DNA from: Christensenellaceae bacterium Phil7
GTDB taxonomy: Bacteria; Bacillota; Clostridia; Christensenellales; CAG-138
Direction: 5' to 3'
DNA length: 64,000 bases
Assembly (NCBI GenBank): GCA_001940845.1
Contig: MSGV01000010.1
Location: 1-64,000, forward strand
A program made the position numbers and the translations under genes. The notes beneath the pieces were generated by a model, which saw only the letters and a list, made by a program, of their open reading frames with translations, was not told where the DNA came from and did not search any database. Numbering within the stretch: the stretch's first letter is position 1; each line of letters begins with the position of its first letter. Shown piece after piece: positions 50,589-59,449 of the stretch.

Positions 50589-51814
50589 TTATCCTCCTGC
50601 TGATCAGTTTCTTCACCATTGGGCTCTTTGCCCAATCCATCCTCGCCTCCATCGGCATCGGATGCTTTATTCATTTCATCGGGCGCAGCTTTCTCCTTGC
50701 TATCGGAGACTTTCTCCTCAACGCTCTTTTTTATATCATCATCAAAGAATATTCCTGAATCGTCCCTTTGCTTGCGCGTAGCGATTATCTGCGGACCTCT
50801 GCCATCCTCAAAATCCACCCGGACAACATTCAGCTTCTCCCGTTCCGCCGTTTCAAAAGCTTTTCGAATCTTTTCATTTATACGGCGAAGCTTTGGTCTG
50901 CGCCTCGCATAGAGCTCTACGATACCCATTACCACGAATACCGCCGGGAGGAGTATCGCCATCAATACCATAGCAAATATTGCCAGCTCATTTCTGAGCT
51001 TACCGCCTCTCATTGCGGAGACGGAGCGAAATCCGCTTGTGAAAAGGAATACCGCCGCAGAAAAGCCTTCTATGAACAGCAACGGTGCAACCAGGGCAAT
51101 GACAATCGCCACGATCTGCTCTATGCCACGATAGCCCGTCAGTGAAATTATGATGCAGCCAATTGCAAGCACTGGGATTCCAATTCGCAGGCTTTCCGGC
51201 AGCTCCCAGTCGGCAAGCCTCGCCATCGGCCGCACCTCCGCCCTTGAATGCGCACACAGCCGCTTACAGATGACGACCGCAAAGAAAGCTAATGCTTCGG
51301 CGATGACTATCAACATAGGATACAGCAGCACATCAATATTTTCGGCATAGAATGCAAAATCCACCCCGGTATAATCGGCGGAGGCTTTAAAGGACTCATC
51401 CAATTGAATGAAATAATCCTTGACCGCTGCATACGGAGCATCCCCACGAATTATGGATGGAACGCAAAGCCCGATATACATGGTCACAGCCAAAAGCAGC
51501 GCAAGGAGAATGGCGATCCCTCTATAGGACATTCGCCTTCTGAAGCCGGAAATCAGTATAACCACACCGAGTATAAATGGAATTATCAGAAATAGCAGAT
51601 AATCATTATCCGATAATGCGTCAATAAATAATAGCCCTAAGCAGCATGTAGCCGCTCCGACGGCCGCACAGCTCCGCCCCCACGCTATTCCTATGAAGCC
51701 GATGACGATCACTCCGAAATAATACGCCATGGGTTCAATTATACCAAGAAGCACCACTGCCGCACCTATCAATAATGAATAAGCAAACTCTTTAAATGAT
51801 AAATTATTGGTCAA
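50585..51814 (-). CDS. YybS family membrane protein (DUF2232)
   Basis: About 409 residues from TTG at 51814, preferred because GGAGG lies 5 bases upstream; the frame can extend to a GTG at 51880 without a site. The N-terminal 300 residues hold eight to nine predicted membrane helices of the DUF2232 type. The C-terminal 100 residues are cytoplasmic, basic and then strongly acidic (DEMNKASDADGGEDGLGKEPNGEE). YybS proteins lie upstream of rplI and dnaB in many Firmicutes; their function is not known. Stop overlaps rplI start. Confidence 0.85.
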   Translation of the reverse strand: MTNNLSFKEFAYSLLIGAAVVLLGIIEPMAYYFGVIVIGFIGIAWGRSCAAVGAATCCLGLLFIDALSDNDYLLFLIIPFILGVVILISGFRRRMSYRGIAILLALLLAVTMYIGLCVPSIIRGDAPYAAVKDYFIQLDESFKASADYTGVDFAFYAENIDVLLYPMLIVIAEALAFFAVVICKRLCAHSRAEVRPMARLADWELPESLRIGIPVLAIGCIIISLTGYRGIEQIVAIVIALVAPLLFIEGFSAAVFLFTSGFRSVSAMRGGKLRNELAIFAMVLMAILLPAVFVVMGIVELYARRRPKLRRINEKIRKAFETAEREKLNVVRVDFEDGRGPQIIATRKQRDDSGIFFDDDIKKSVEEKVSDSKEKAAPDEMNKASDADGGEDGLGKEPNGEETDQQEDK

Positions 51815-51893
51815 TTTAACCTCCGCAATACATACAGCATTGTTTTTCGAATTCAATCGAATGGATGCCTGTATCGCCACTTTTACATTTACT

Positions 51894-51922
51894 ATGTTAG
51901 CCTAAATGGATGAAAAAGTCAA
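51894..51922 (-). promoter_or_regulatory. promoter of yybS-rplI-dnaB
   Basis: On the minus strand TTGACT (51917-51922), 17 bases, TAACAT (51894-51899), about 80 bases before the TTG start. The remaining part of the 360-base spacer up to 52174 is AT-rich and holds no gene. Confidence 0.6.
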
Positions 51923-52076
51923 TACGCATATTTATATTCTGCGTCAATTTAAGTCATTTCTCTTTATATATTTTTCTTTGATTTGCTGCTCAGCCTGCAC
52001 TTGCATAAAATCTTGATGCTTCATTTTTTATATCGACATTTCTGAACTTTTTTATCTGTTTTTCCCGTTTTTTGGC

Positions 52077-52105
52077 TTGACATTTTTCCGTCATTCTATT
52101 ATACT
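52077..52105 (+). promoter_or_regulatory. promoter of secreted dockerin gene at 52175
   Basis: TTGACA (52077-52082), 17 bases, TATACT (52100-52105). Confidence 0.75.
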
Positions 52106-52174
52106 ATACACTATCATTGCGGCTTAAGTTATTATCTTTTTGCCGACAAAATAAGAATAGGAGAAACCGTCATT

Positions 52175-53335
52175 ATGAAGTACCGCAAAATTCTATCCGC
52201 GATCCTTGCACTGCTCATGATAATCTCGCTCATTCCCGCCGCCATCCTCGCGGAGGGCATAAGCGCAGAGCTAAAGGATGATCCCACCCTCTGCACGGTC
52301 ACATTCGTCGATACATGGGATCACAACGATCCCATCGTCATTTCCACCATTGAAGTCGAAGCCGGACATGTGCTCACCGAGGAGGATTTTCCGGAACCGC
52401 CTCATCATGACAATATCGAGCCCATTTGGGACACCTTCCCGGGAGCTGTCATAACCTGCGACACCATCATCCAAACTGTATACCTAGCGGCTGATCCCCT
52501 GATCTCCCGTGAAGTCACCTTTGTAGATGGAGTCACCGGAGAAATACTCGGTACGGCCACTGTCTGGGCAATTTGGTGGGGAACCCCGATCATCACGGCT
52601 GACCAATTCCCGGAAGCTCCTGAGCATGAGGGCTATACCTTCACCGGCTGGAGCATCGCTGCCGGCTCATATATCTATGAAGATAATACCACCATCACCG
52701 CACTATACGAGGAAAAATCGACCTGCACGGTCACATTCGTCGATCCCTGGGAACATCAAGACGATCCCATCGTCATTTCCACCATTGAGGTCGAAGTCGG
52801 ACATGTGCTCACCGATGAGGATTTTCCGCCCATCCCGGATCATGGATACGAGAACCTTGCAGGACTTTGGACGGTACACCCCGGCACGGTTGTAACCGAG
52901 GATATGACGATATCAATCGACTATCTCTGGGTTGAACCCCTGGTCTCCTATGAAGTCACCTTTGTGGATGGAGTCACCGGAGAAATACTCGATGTCGTTA
53001 CCGTTTCAAGCATCTGGTGGAGCACACCGATCATCATGGCCTACCAATTCCCGGAAGCTCCTGAGCATGATGGCTATACCTTCACCGGCTGGAGCATCGC
53101 TGCCGACTCATATATCCATGAGGATACCACCATCACCGCACTATACGAAGAGATCAGCATCATTCCCGGAGATATAGATGGCGATGGTCAGCTCAGCATG
53201 GCTGATGCGACCTTGGCTGCGCGCATGGCATTGAATCTCATCGATCACGTTCCCTCCGCCGATATCGATGGAAACGGAGTCATCAGTATGGCTGATGCTA
53301 CAATGATAGCACGAATGGCAATCAATATTGATTAA
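52175..53335 (+). CDS. secreted repeat protein with dockerin
   Basis: A 386-residue exported protein: signal peptide (1-26), then two tandem copies of a unit of about 145 residues (about 40-182 and 184-327). Each starts CTVTFVD, contains DPIVISTIEVE and VTFVDGVTGEIL, and ends with an InlB/Flg_new-type strand FPEAPEH.GYTFTGWS...ITALYEE. A complete dockerin follows (GDIDGDGQLSMADATLAARMALNLI, IDGNGVISMADATMIARMAINI). The two copies are very similar also at DNA level (52292 onward and 52724 onward), pointing to recent duplication. Likely a structural surface spacer. No regulator gene is adjacent. Confidence 0.83.
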   Translation: MKYRKILSAILALLMIISLIPAAILAEGISAELKDDPTLCTVTFVDTWDHNDPIVISTIEVEAGHVLTEEDFPEPPHHDNIEPIWDTFPGAVITCDTIIQTVYLAADPLISREVTFVDGVTGEILGTATVWAIWWGTPIITADQFPEAPEHEGYTFTGWSIAAGSYIYEDNTTITALYEEKSTCTVTFVDPWEHQDDPIVISTIEVEVGHVLTDEDFPPIPDHGYENLAGLWTVHPGTVVTEDMTISIDYLWVEPLVSYEVTFVDGVTGEILDVVTVSSIWWSTPIIMAYQFPEAPEHDGYTFTGWSIAADSYIHEDTTITALYEEISIIPGDIDGDGQLSMADATLAARMALNLIDHVPSADIDGNGVISMADATMIARMAINID

Positions 53336-53537
53336 AAATACCGCATATGGGCACTTGGAATGGTTCAGGCGCCCATCCTTTTTATACATATTTATACATC
53401 CCCGATCCAATCGCTTCAATTTCATAAATCGATGAATTATGCCTTCAAGTCTACCATTTTTTGATATTTCATCAAAAATAATCCCACCCAATTTCATTCT
53501 ATTCAGCTTGCCGCACCATATAAGTGATGATTTAGTA

Positions 53538-53565
53538 TTGACATTCTTAATATCTATGGTAAAAT
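53538..53565 (+). promoter_or_regulatory. promoter of caspase-like dockerin protein
   Basis: TTGACA (53538-53543), 16 bases, TAAAAT (53560-53565), 60 bases before the ATG at 53625. No gene is seen in the spacer 53336-53624. Confidence 0.7.
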
Positions 53566-53624
53566 ATAAGTATAGTGTCCGATTCTCGGATGCTGATTAA
53601 TAAAGAATGGGAGAAAATCACCAG

Positions 53625-55793
53625 ATGAAGAATTATCGAATTCTATCCGCGATCCTTGCGATCATCATGGTTTTTGCGCTCGTTCCAACTGCCATGCTTG
53701 CTGAAAGCATCGGCAATGCTGCGAATGAGGCTGCCGCCATGAACAAGCTGGACAGCACTTGGGCCATGCTCGAGGCTGCCGAAGCAGAAGCTCTTGCAAA
53801 CAACGGAGCAACAGCGGCAGAGGTCATCTCCGCCGTATTTGAAGCCGCATTAAACGCGGAAGCCGTCGATACCGACAGCTTCTCCGATATTACCAAGGAT
53901 GGCTTCTTCTTCACCGTGGACGGGATGCACTGCGCATATAACTATAGGCTCCGCAATGAGCCCGATAGTAATATCACAAGCGAAGGCTCAACCACCATCA
54001 TCAAGAATGAGAATGCATCCAAGGATGCTTCCTCCGCCGATGTTTTCCTCGTAGGCCCCTATTATGGCGGCTATGATCCCACCTTCACCGATCAGTACAG
54101 GAATGAAGCAGCAAGCGTTGCCGAAGCAACCGGCGGCGATCTGACGATCCTTGCAGGTCACGATGCAACCGGCCCTGCCATCGCTCAGAATTTCGTTGAA
54201 AAGGGCGTCGTATTCTATGATAGCCACGGCATTGCGACCAGCGGTTCCTCCTATCTCTGCCTGACAACAAATGCTGGCATCACCAGCGAGGATTACAGCA
54301 ACGGCTGGGCGGTACGTTCCGGCAGCGAAGCCTTTATTGACGGCCGCTATATTGAAAACCATATCGCACACCCCGCTTCCAACACCATTGTCTGGATGGC
54401 TATCTGCGAAGGCATGAAGCTCAGCGGACACGGCGTGACGGGCGAAGCACTTCTTCGCGCAGGCTGTGAGGTCGTTTACGGTTATTCTCAGAGTGTTACG
54501 TTCATCGGCGATTATAAATACGAAGAAACCTTCTGGAATGTCATGAAAGAAGGCGGCACCGTGCGCGAAGCCATAACCGAAATGAAGGATACCTGGGGTA
54601 TCTTTGATCCATATGGCGATGCTTACCCCATCGTCATGAGCGCTGTTGATGCATTCCCCGCAAATCCGGATGCATATCAGGAGGTCAACACCGAATATAC
54701 CATCTTCGGTGAGCTTCCCCCCGTTGCGCTTGAAAATATCAGCATCGATGTTACCGAGCTCAATCTGACAGTCGGAGAACAGGCTCCCATCAACTTCAAC
54801 CGCACCCCCTATAATGCAAGCTCCTTTGATATCGAATGGAGCTCCACAAACGATAATGTAGTCACCTTCTACAAGGGCAGTAAGGCGAAGAGCATCCTCA
54901 TCGCTTCAGGTGCGGGCAGCGCAACGATCACCTGCAGCATCTATGTTGACGGCCAGCTCTTCTATTCCGCTCCCATAAACGTGACCGTTACTGCGGATGA
55001 AAGCCTGAGGGCGGCAAATGCGGAAGGCGGCGAGCTGTACTTCGGTACCTATGGCGATTATCCCTTCGAGGCTGCTGAGACTGATGGGCGCAGCTGTGTG
55101 CGTTCAGGCAACTATCATAAGCTGAATTCAAGCTCCTCCCTCATCCTCACCGTTATGATGAATGCTGGCGATGATCTCAGCTTCGAATACCGCGTGAGCA
55201 GTGAGGCCAAGGATTATGCAAAGATCACCGTTAACGGCGCTCAGTTGGCTCGTGAATCCGGCATAAACGATTGGAAGACCATCAGCTTTACCGCTCCCGA
55301 GACCGGTCGCTATACATTTATCTGGACCTATGTCAAGGATGCCAGTGCAAGCCAGGGCGACGACCGCATCTTCGTTGCAAACGTTGCACTCACAAGCACC
55401 GCTCCGGAGCCCGTATACGCTGTTACCTTCGTCGATGGACTTACCGGCTCCACCATCGGAAGCATAGATCTGCCCGCTTCTGCATCCACCCTGCTGGAGG
55501 AACACTTCCCCGCTGCTCCCAATCATGAGGGCTACACATTCATCGGTTGGGATACCGAAGCCGGCACTGTAGTAACCGGTAATACAACCGTCACCGCACT
55601 CTATGAGGCCAACTCCGCAATTCCCGGCGATGCCAATGGCGATGGCGTTGTAACCATGACAGATGCAACGCTCATTGCCCGTATGGCACTGAATCTGCTT
55701 GATAGCGTTCCCGCAGCAGATTTTGACGGCAACGGCACCATCAATATGTCCGATGCTACCATGACTGCACGTAAGGCACTGAACCTTATCTAA
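53625..55793 (+). CDS. secreted caspase/gingipain-like (C25-type) putative peptidase with dockerin
   Basis: About 722 residues from the ATG at 53625 (MKNYRILSAILAII), matching the start of its upstream neighbour. After a signal peptide and a helical region, residues 135-370 have the alternating beta/alpha pattern of a caspase-hemoglobinase fold. VVFYDSHG gives catalytic His201 and IVWMAICEGM gives Cys261, in the order and spacing of C25/C11-like Cys peptidases. An Ig-like domain (about 375-460), the beta-sandwich module shared with the proteins at 32676 and 36562 (about 460-590), an InlB-type strand (GYTFIGWDTEAG) and a complete dockerin follow. A secreted protease role is inferred; no substrate is evident. 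Confidence 0.78.
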   Translation: MKNYRILSAILAIIMVFALVPTAMLAESIGNAANEAAAMNKLDSTWAMLEAAEAEALANNGATAAEVISAVFEAALNAEAVDTDSFSDITKDGFFFTVDGMHCAYNYRLRNEPDSNITSEGSTTIIKNENASKDASSADVFLVGPYYGGYDPTFTDQYRNEAASVAEATGGDLTILAGHDATGPAIAQNFVEKGVVFYDSHGIATSGSSYLCLTTNAGITSEDYSNGWAVRSGSEAFIDGRYIENHIAHPASNTIVWMAICEGMKLSGHGVTGEALLRAGCEVVYGYSQSVTFIGDYKYEETFWNVMKEGGTVREAITEMKDTWGIFDPYGDAYPIVMSAVDAFPANPDAYQEVNTEYTIFGELPPVALENISIDVTELNLTVGEQAPINFNRTPYNASSFDIEWSSTNDNVVTFYKGSKAKSILIASGAGSATITCSIYVDGQLFYSAPINVTVTADESLRAANAEGGELYFGTYGDYPFEAAETDGRSCVRSGNYHKLNSSSSLILTVMMNAGDDLSFEYRVSSEAKDYAKITVNGAQLARESGINDWKTISFTAPETGRYTFIWTYVKDASASQGDDRIFVANVALTSTAPEPVYAVTFVDGLTGSTIGSIDLPASASTLLEEHFPAAPNHEGYTFIGWDTEAGTVVTGNTTVTALYEANSAIPGDANGDGVVTMTDATLIARMALNLLDSVPAADFDGNGTINMSDATMTARKALNLI

Positions 55794-55831
55794 GCGAATC
55801 CATATTTCAGACTAACTTAATAAAAAGCCTT

Positions 55832-55854
55832 GGCACACGGCATGAACGTGTGCC
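55832..55854 (+). terminator. terminator after caspase-like gene
   Basis: GGCACACG (55832-55839) pairs with CGTGTGCC (55847-55854), flanked by AAGC and GCTT extending the stem; the T-run is weak. Confidence 0.6.
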
Positions 55855-56022
55855 TTGCTTCATTCATACATCTGATTTTTTTGATGAAATAAATTTATTT
55901 ATTGATATTTATCCATTTTCTGTTATAATCATTTATGCGGAGGATTTCTTTTTTCAGCTTCGCGATATGGCGCAGAAATCTTTCCTCGGCAGCATAATAT
56001 CAATAAAAAACTGGAGATTTAT

Positions 56023-57090
56023 ATGAACAAGGTCATTCTGCTCACCGGCGGTGGGTCAGCAGGGCACGTAACCCCGAATATTGCACTCTTTCCCGGGCTC
56101 CGTGACCGGGGCTACGAGCTCCACTACATTGGGCTCGAGGATGGAATCGAACATAGGCTCATATCCGAGCAGGGGGATGTTCAGTTTCACAGCATTGAAG
56201 CAGGCAAGCTCCGCCGCTATTTTTCACTCAAAAATCTCACTGACCCCTTAAAGGTGGTCAAGGGTATTTCGCAGGCGAAGGCGCTCATACGGGATATAAA
56301 GCCCGATCTGGTCTTCTCTAAGGGCGGTTTTGTCAGCGTTCCCGTTGTGATGGCTGCAAAGGGCAAATGTCCGATCGTATGCCATGAATCGGATTTCACT
56401 CCCGGTCTGGCGAACAGGATTGCATCAAGATATGCCGATAAAATATTGGTAACATTTGAAGATACGCTCAAATATACCGGTGGAAAGGGCATACACACCG
56501 GCACACCCATAAGGCGCGAGCTTTTCTGCGGAAACAGCACCTCCGGACTCAGATTTCTTGGTTTCAGCGGGGAAAAGCCCATAATTCTGGTCATGGGCGG
56601 AAGCCTCGGTGCTGCCGCGCTGAATGATGCAATCCGTGCCTCGCTTTACAAACTCACTCAACGCTTTGATATAGTTCATCTGTGCGGCAAGGATAAGATC
56701 GATGCCTCCATTGCTGTACCGGGCTATCGCCAATATGAATACATCGGTAAGGAACTCCCCGATATTCTGGCTGCCACTACGCTGATAATCAGCCGTGCGG
56801 GTGCAAACGCACTATTTGAATTTCTCTCGCTCAATAAGCCCGCACTGTTCGTTCCGCTTCCAAAGGAAGCAAGCCGCGGAGATCAGCTATTAAACGCTGA
56901 ATATGCCAGAAGGAAGGGGTATTCAATGGTGCTGCCGCAGGAGGATATAACTCCGGAAAGGCTTATGCACGATATTGATGAGCTGAATGGCAATCGAAGA
57001 ACATTTATCGAAAGAATGAAGCGTGATAAGACTCTCGACGGAACCGAAGCGGTTCTAAGATGCATAGATGAAACTGTAAAAAACGGGTGA
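56023..57090 (+). CDS. murG: UDP-N-acetylglucosamine transferase MurG
   Basis: A 355-residue GT28 glycosyltransferase that adds GlcNAc to lipid I to make lipid II at the inner face of the membrane. The N-terminal glycine loop is LTGGGSAGHVTPNIAL, followed by KPDLVFSKGGFVSVPVVMAA and HESDFTPGLANRI. The C-terminal donor domain has ILVMGGSLGAAALND and ISRAGANALFEFLSLNKPALFVPLP. It is outside a dcw cluster, which is common in Clostridia for this MurG type. CDF transporter follows with a 10-base gap. Confidence 0.94.
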   Translation: MNKVILLTGGGSAGHVTPNIALFPGLRDRGYELHYIGLEDGIEHRLISEQGDVQFHSIEAGKLRRYFSLKNLTDPLKVVKGISQAKALIRDIKPDLVFSKGGFVSVPVVMAAKGKCPIVCHESDFTPGLANRIASRYADKILVTFEDTLKYTGGKGIHTGTPIRRELFCGNSTSGLRFLGFSGEKPIILVMGGSLGAAALNDAIRASLYKLTQRFDIVHLCGKDKIDASIAVPGYRQYEYIGKELPDILAATTLIISRAGANALFEFLSLNKPALFVPLPKEASRGDQLLNAEYARRKGYSMVLPQEDITPERLMHDIDELNGNRRTFIERMKRDKTLDGTEAVLRCIDETVKNG

Positions 57091-57100
57091 ATTGGTTTAT

Positions 57101-58276
57101 ATGATAAAGCTGCTCTCAAAATTACTAATAAAGGATCACGAAAATTATGATTCTTCCGCCGTCCGCAGTGCCTATGGAGTGCTATGCGGCGCATTCGGAA
57201 TCTTTCTGAATATATTGCTTTTCACCGGCAAATTCATTGCCGGCAGCATTGCAAAATCCGTTGCAGTTACCGCGGATGCATTCAATAACCTTGCCGATGC
57301 CGGGAGCTCCATCATAACCCTTCTCGGCTTCCGTCTGGCCAGCCAAAAGCCAGATACAGAGCATCCATTTGGCCATGGAAGAATCGAATATATCTCTGGG
57401 CTCATGGTTTCTGCCGCCATAATACTTATGGGCATTGAACTGTTGAAGAGCTCATTTGAAAAGATACTTCACCCCGAAGCGATCAAATTTTCGGTTCTTA
57501 CAGCGATAATTCTTACCGTTTCGATCCTTGTCAAGTTATATATGTCGATTTATAATCGATCTATCGGTAAAAAGATCAAATCGCCCGCGCTGTTTGCAAC
57601 ATCCCAGGATTCGCTTTCGGACTGCATTGCAACGAGCGTGGTGCTTATAACCAGCCTTATTTCGCATTTCTTTAAGCTTAATATAGATGGCTACTGCGGT
57701 CTTGCCGTCGCAATATTCGTAATCTATTCCGGCATCAATTCCATCAAGGATACGATATCGCCGCTGCTTGGTAAGCCAACCGAGCCGGAATTTATCGAAA
57801 AGATTGAAGCGATCATCGCTTCATATTCCGATATTTCGGGAATACACGATCTGATCGTTCATGATTACGGTCCTGGCAGACGCATGATCTCGCTTCATGC
57901 CGAAATGCCGGTCACCAATAATACGGACATATTCGAGATGCACGATATCATCGATAATGCGGAGCGAAGGCTGGGACAGGAGCTCGGATGCGAAGCCACC
58001 ATTCATCTCGACCCGATCGCGGGCAACGATCAATTGACCGGCTCGCTTAAACAGCGCATGGTCGATATCCTTCACAGCCTTTCCCCCGAGCTCTCACTGC
58101 ATGATTTCAGAGTCGTTCCAGGTCCCACTCATACCAATCTCATCTTCGATATCGTGGTACCATTCAACGAGAAACGCAGCTTTGATGAGATCAGGAAGCA
58201 TATAAGTGATTCTCTGGAGATGATGGATGACGGCATTTACTATGCTGTGGTCAGCTTTGATAGACCCTATGCCTAA
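57101..58276 (+). CDS. cation diffusion facilitator family transporter
   Basis: About 391 residues from the ATG at 57101. Six membrane helices in residues 20-210 with the metal-site helices AVTADAFNNLADAGSSIITLLG and ATSQDSLSDCIATSVVLI, and the loop TEHPFGHGRIEYISGL. The cytoplasmic C-terminal domain of about 170 residues is longer than usual (two halves: GIHDLIVHDYGPGRRMISLHAEMP and HDFRVVPGPTHTNLIFDIVVP). CDF proteins export Zn, Fe, Mn or Co in exchange for protons. Which metal is unclear. It starts 10 bases after murG, probably cotranscribed. Confidence 0.92.
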   Translation: MIKLLSKLLIKDHENYDSSAVRSAYGVLCGAFGIFLNILLFTGKFIAGSIAKSVAVTADAFNNLADAGSSIITLLGFRLASQKPDTEHPFGHGRIEYISGLMVSAAIILMGIELLKSSFEKILHPEAIKFSVLTAIILTVSILVKLYMSIYNRSIGKKIKSPALFATSQDSLSDCIATSVVLITSLISHFFKLNIDGYCGLAVAIFVIYSGINSIKDTISPLLGKPTEPEFIEKIEAIIASYSDISGIHDLIVHDYGPGRRMISLHAEMPVTNNTDIFEMHDIIDNAERRLGQELGCEATIHLDPIAGNDQLTGSLKQRMVDILHSLSPELSLHDFRVVPGPTHTNLIFDIVVPFNEKRSFDEIRKHISDSLEMMDDGIYYAVVSFDRPYA

Positions 58277-58356
58277 TGGGGCACTCCCATTGGAAAATCC
58301 ACGCTTTCCAGACTGAACTGCCGCAGCAAGGCAAAAGTGAGTTTGGATAAATCCGG

Positions 58357-58393
58357 CAGCGGCGGTTTAACGGAATATACTTAACCGTCGCTG
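58357..58393 (+). terminator. terminator of murG-CDF operon
   Basis: CAGCGGCGGTTTAA (58357-58370) pairs with TTAACCGTCGCTG (58381-58393) with one G-T pair, followed by CTTTATGG. Confidence 0.65.
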
Positions 58394-58432
58394 CTTTATG
58401 GAAATTGAAATTTTTGGAGATGATCAGAAAGC

Positions 58433-59224
58433 ATGGAATTAACATTTCGCAATCCCGGTTATGAAGTCATGATAAATTCAATCATGGAATTTCAGAAAAA
58501 TGATACAACGCCTTATTGGAATGAACCACTATTTTTCTTTTATAAAAATTTGAATAAGGAGCATGCATATTCATTATCCATTGAAGCCAGAAAAGCATAT
58601 TTTTATGAAGAACTAAAAAAGGTTTATGATGCTAATGCAGCATCATTGGAGAATAAGCTTTCAGAGTATCAAATCCACTGGAATCGATATAAGGATCAAA
58701 TAACAGCGGCACTCTCAGAAGCTTTTTCAATCGATTGCTCTCAAATTTACAATGATATGGTTTGCAATATTTCATTGAACCCAATTTGCCCAAGATATTT
58801 ATCGGAGCATTCTTTCGATTTATTCTACATGAATTCAGCAAAGGGAGCACTCGGAATGTCCATACATGAAATAATCCACTTTGTATGGTTCTACGTATGG
58901 AATGCGCTTTTTCATGATTCCTATGACGAATATGAGTCGCCTTCATTAAAATGGATTCTAAGTGAGTTGATAGTAGAAGCCGTTATGAGCGATCCAAGAT
59001 TGAGCTCTATCAATCCATATTATCCGAGAGAGGGTGGAGGAGGCTGCATCTATTCCTATTTTTTCACAATGAACATAAATGATAAGCCAATAACGGAAAC
59101 GATCAGAGAAATGTATTTAACATTGGATATTGACAGCTTTATGATAAAAAGCTATCAATACTGTCAGCTTCATGAATGCGATATCAGGAAACATATTCGA
59201 GAATCTGAAAAAATAGGAATATGA
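58433..59224 (+). CDS. unknown protein with HExxH zinc-binding motif
   Basis: A 263-residue protein I do not recognise. It has no signal peptide. The motif HEIIH (H145, E146, H149) is followed after about 30 residues by SELIVEAVMSD, whose E178 or E182 could be the third zinc ligand, as in gluzincin-type metallopeptidases. The N-terminal half is rich in aromatic and charged residues (PYWNEPLFFFYKNLNKEH). The gene is visibly richer in A and T than its neighbours, suggesting transfer. It stands alone between murG-CDF and asparaginase; a start at 58433 has GGAG some 15 bases upstream, so the exact start is uncertain. Confidence 0.6.
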   Translation: MELTFRNPGYEVMINSIMEFQKNDTTPYWNEPLFFFYKNLNKEHAYSLSIEARKAYFYEELKKVYDANAASLENKLSEYQIHWNRYKDQITAALSEAFSIDCSQIYNDMVCNISLNPICPRYLSEHSFDLFYMNSAKGALGMSIHEIIHFVWFYVWNALFHDSYDEYESPSLKWILSELIVEAVMSDPRLSSINPYYPREGGGGCIYSYFFTMNINDKPITETIREMYLTLDIDSFMIKSYQYCQLHECDIRKHIRESEKIGI

Positions 59225-59449
59225 CATCCCCTATCGTGTATGAGATAAATCAGCATTTTTATCTCGGATGATCGCATCAATTGTCTTCCCGTTCTTTTCT
59301 GCCCATACATACATCCCTCAAATATCCATAATCGATCTTCTTAAATACATAAGCAGAGCAGCATCATTGAACCGATACCGCTCTATCACTGCTCCATGCC
59401 CACCCGAATATTTCAAGCACGAATCATTGCTTTGAACAAATATTCAATA

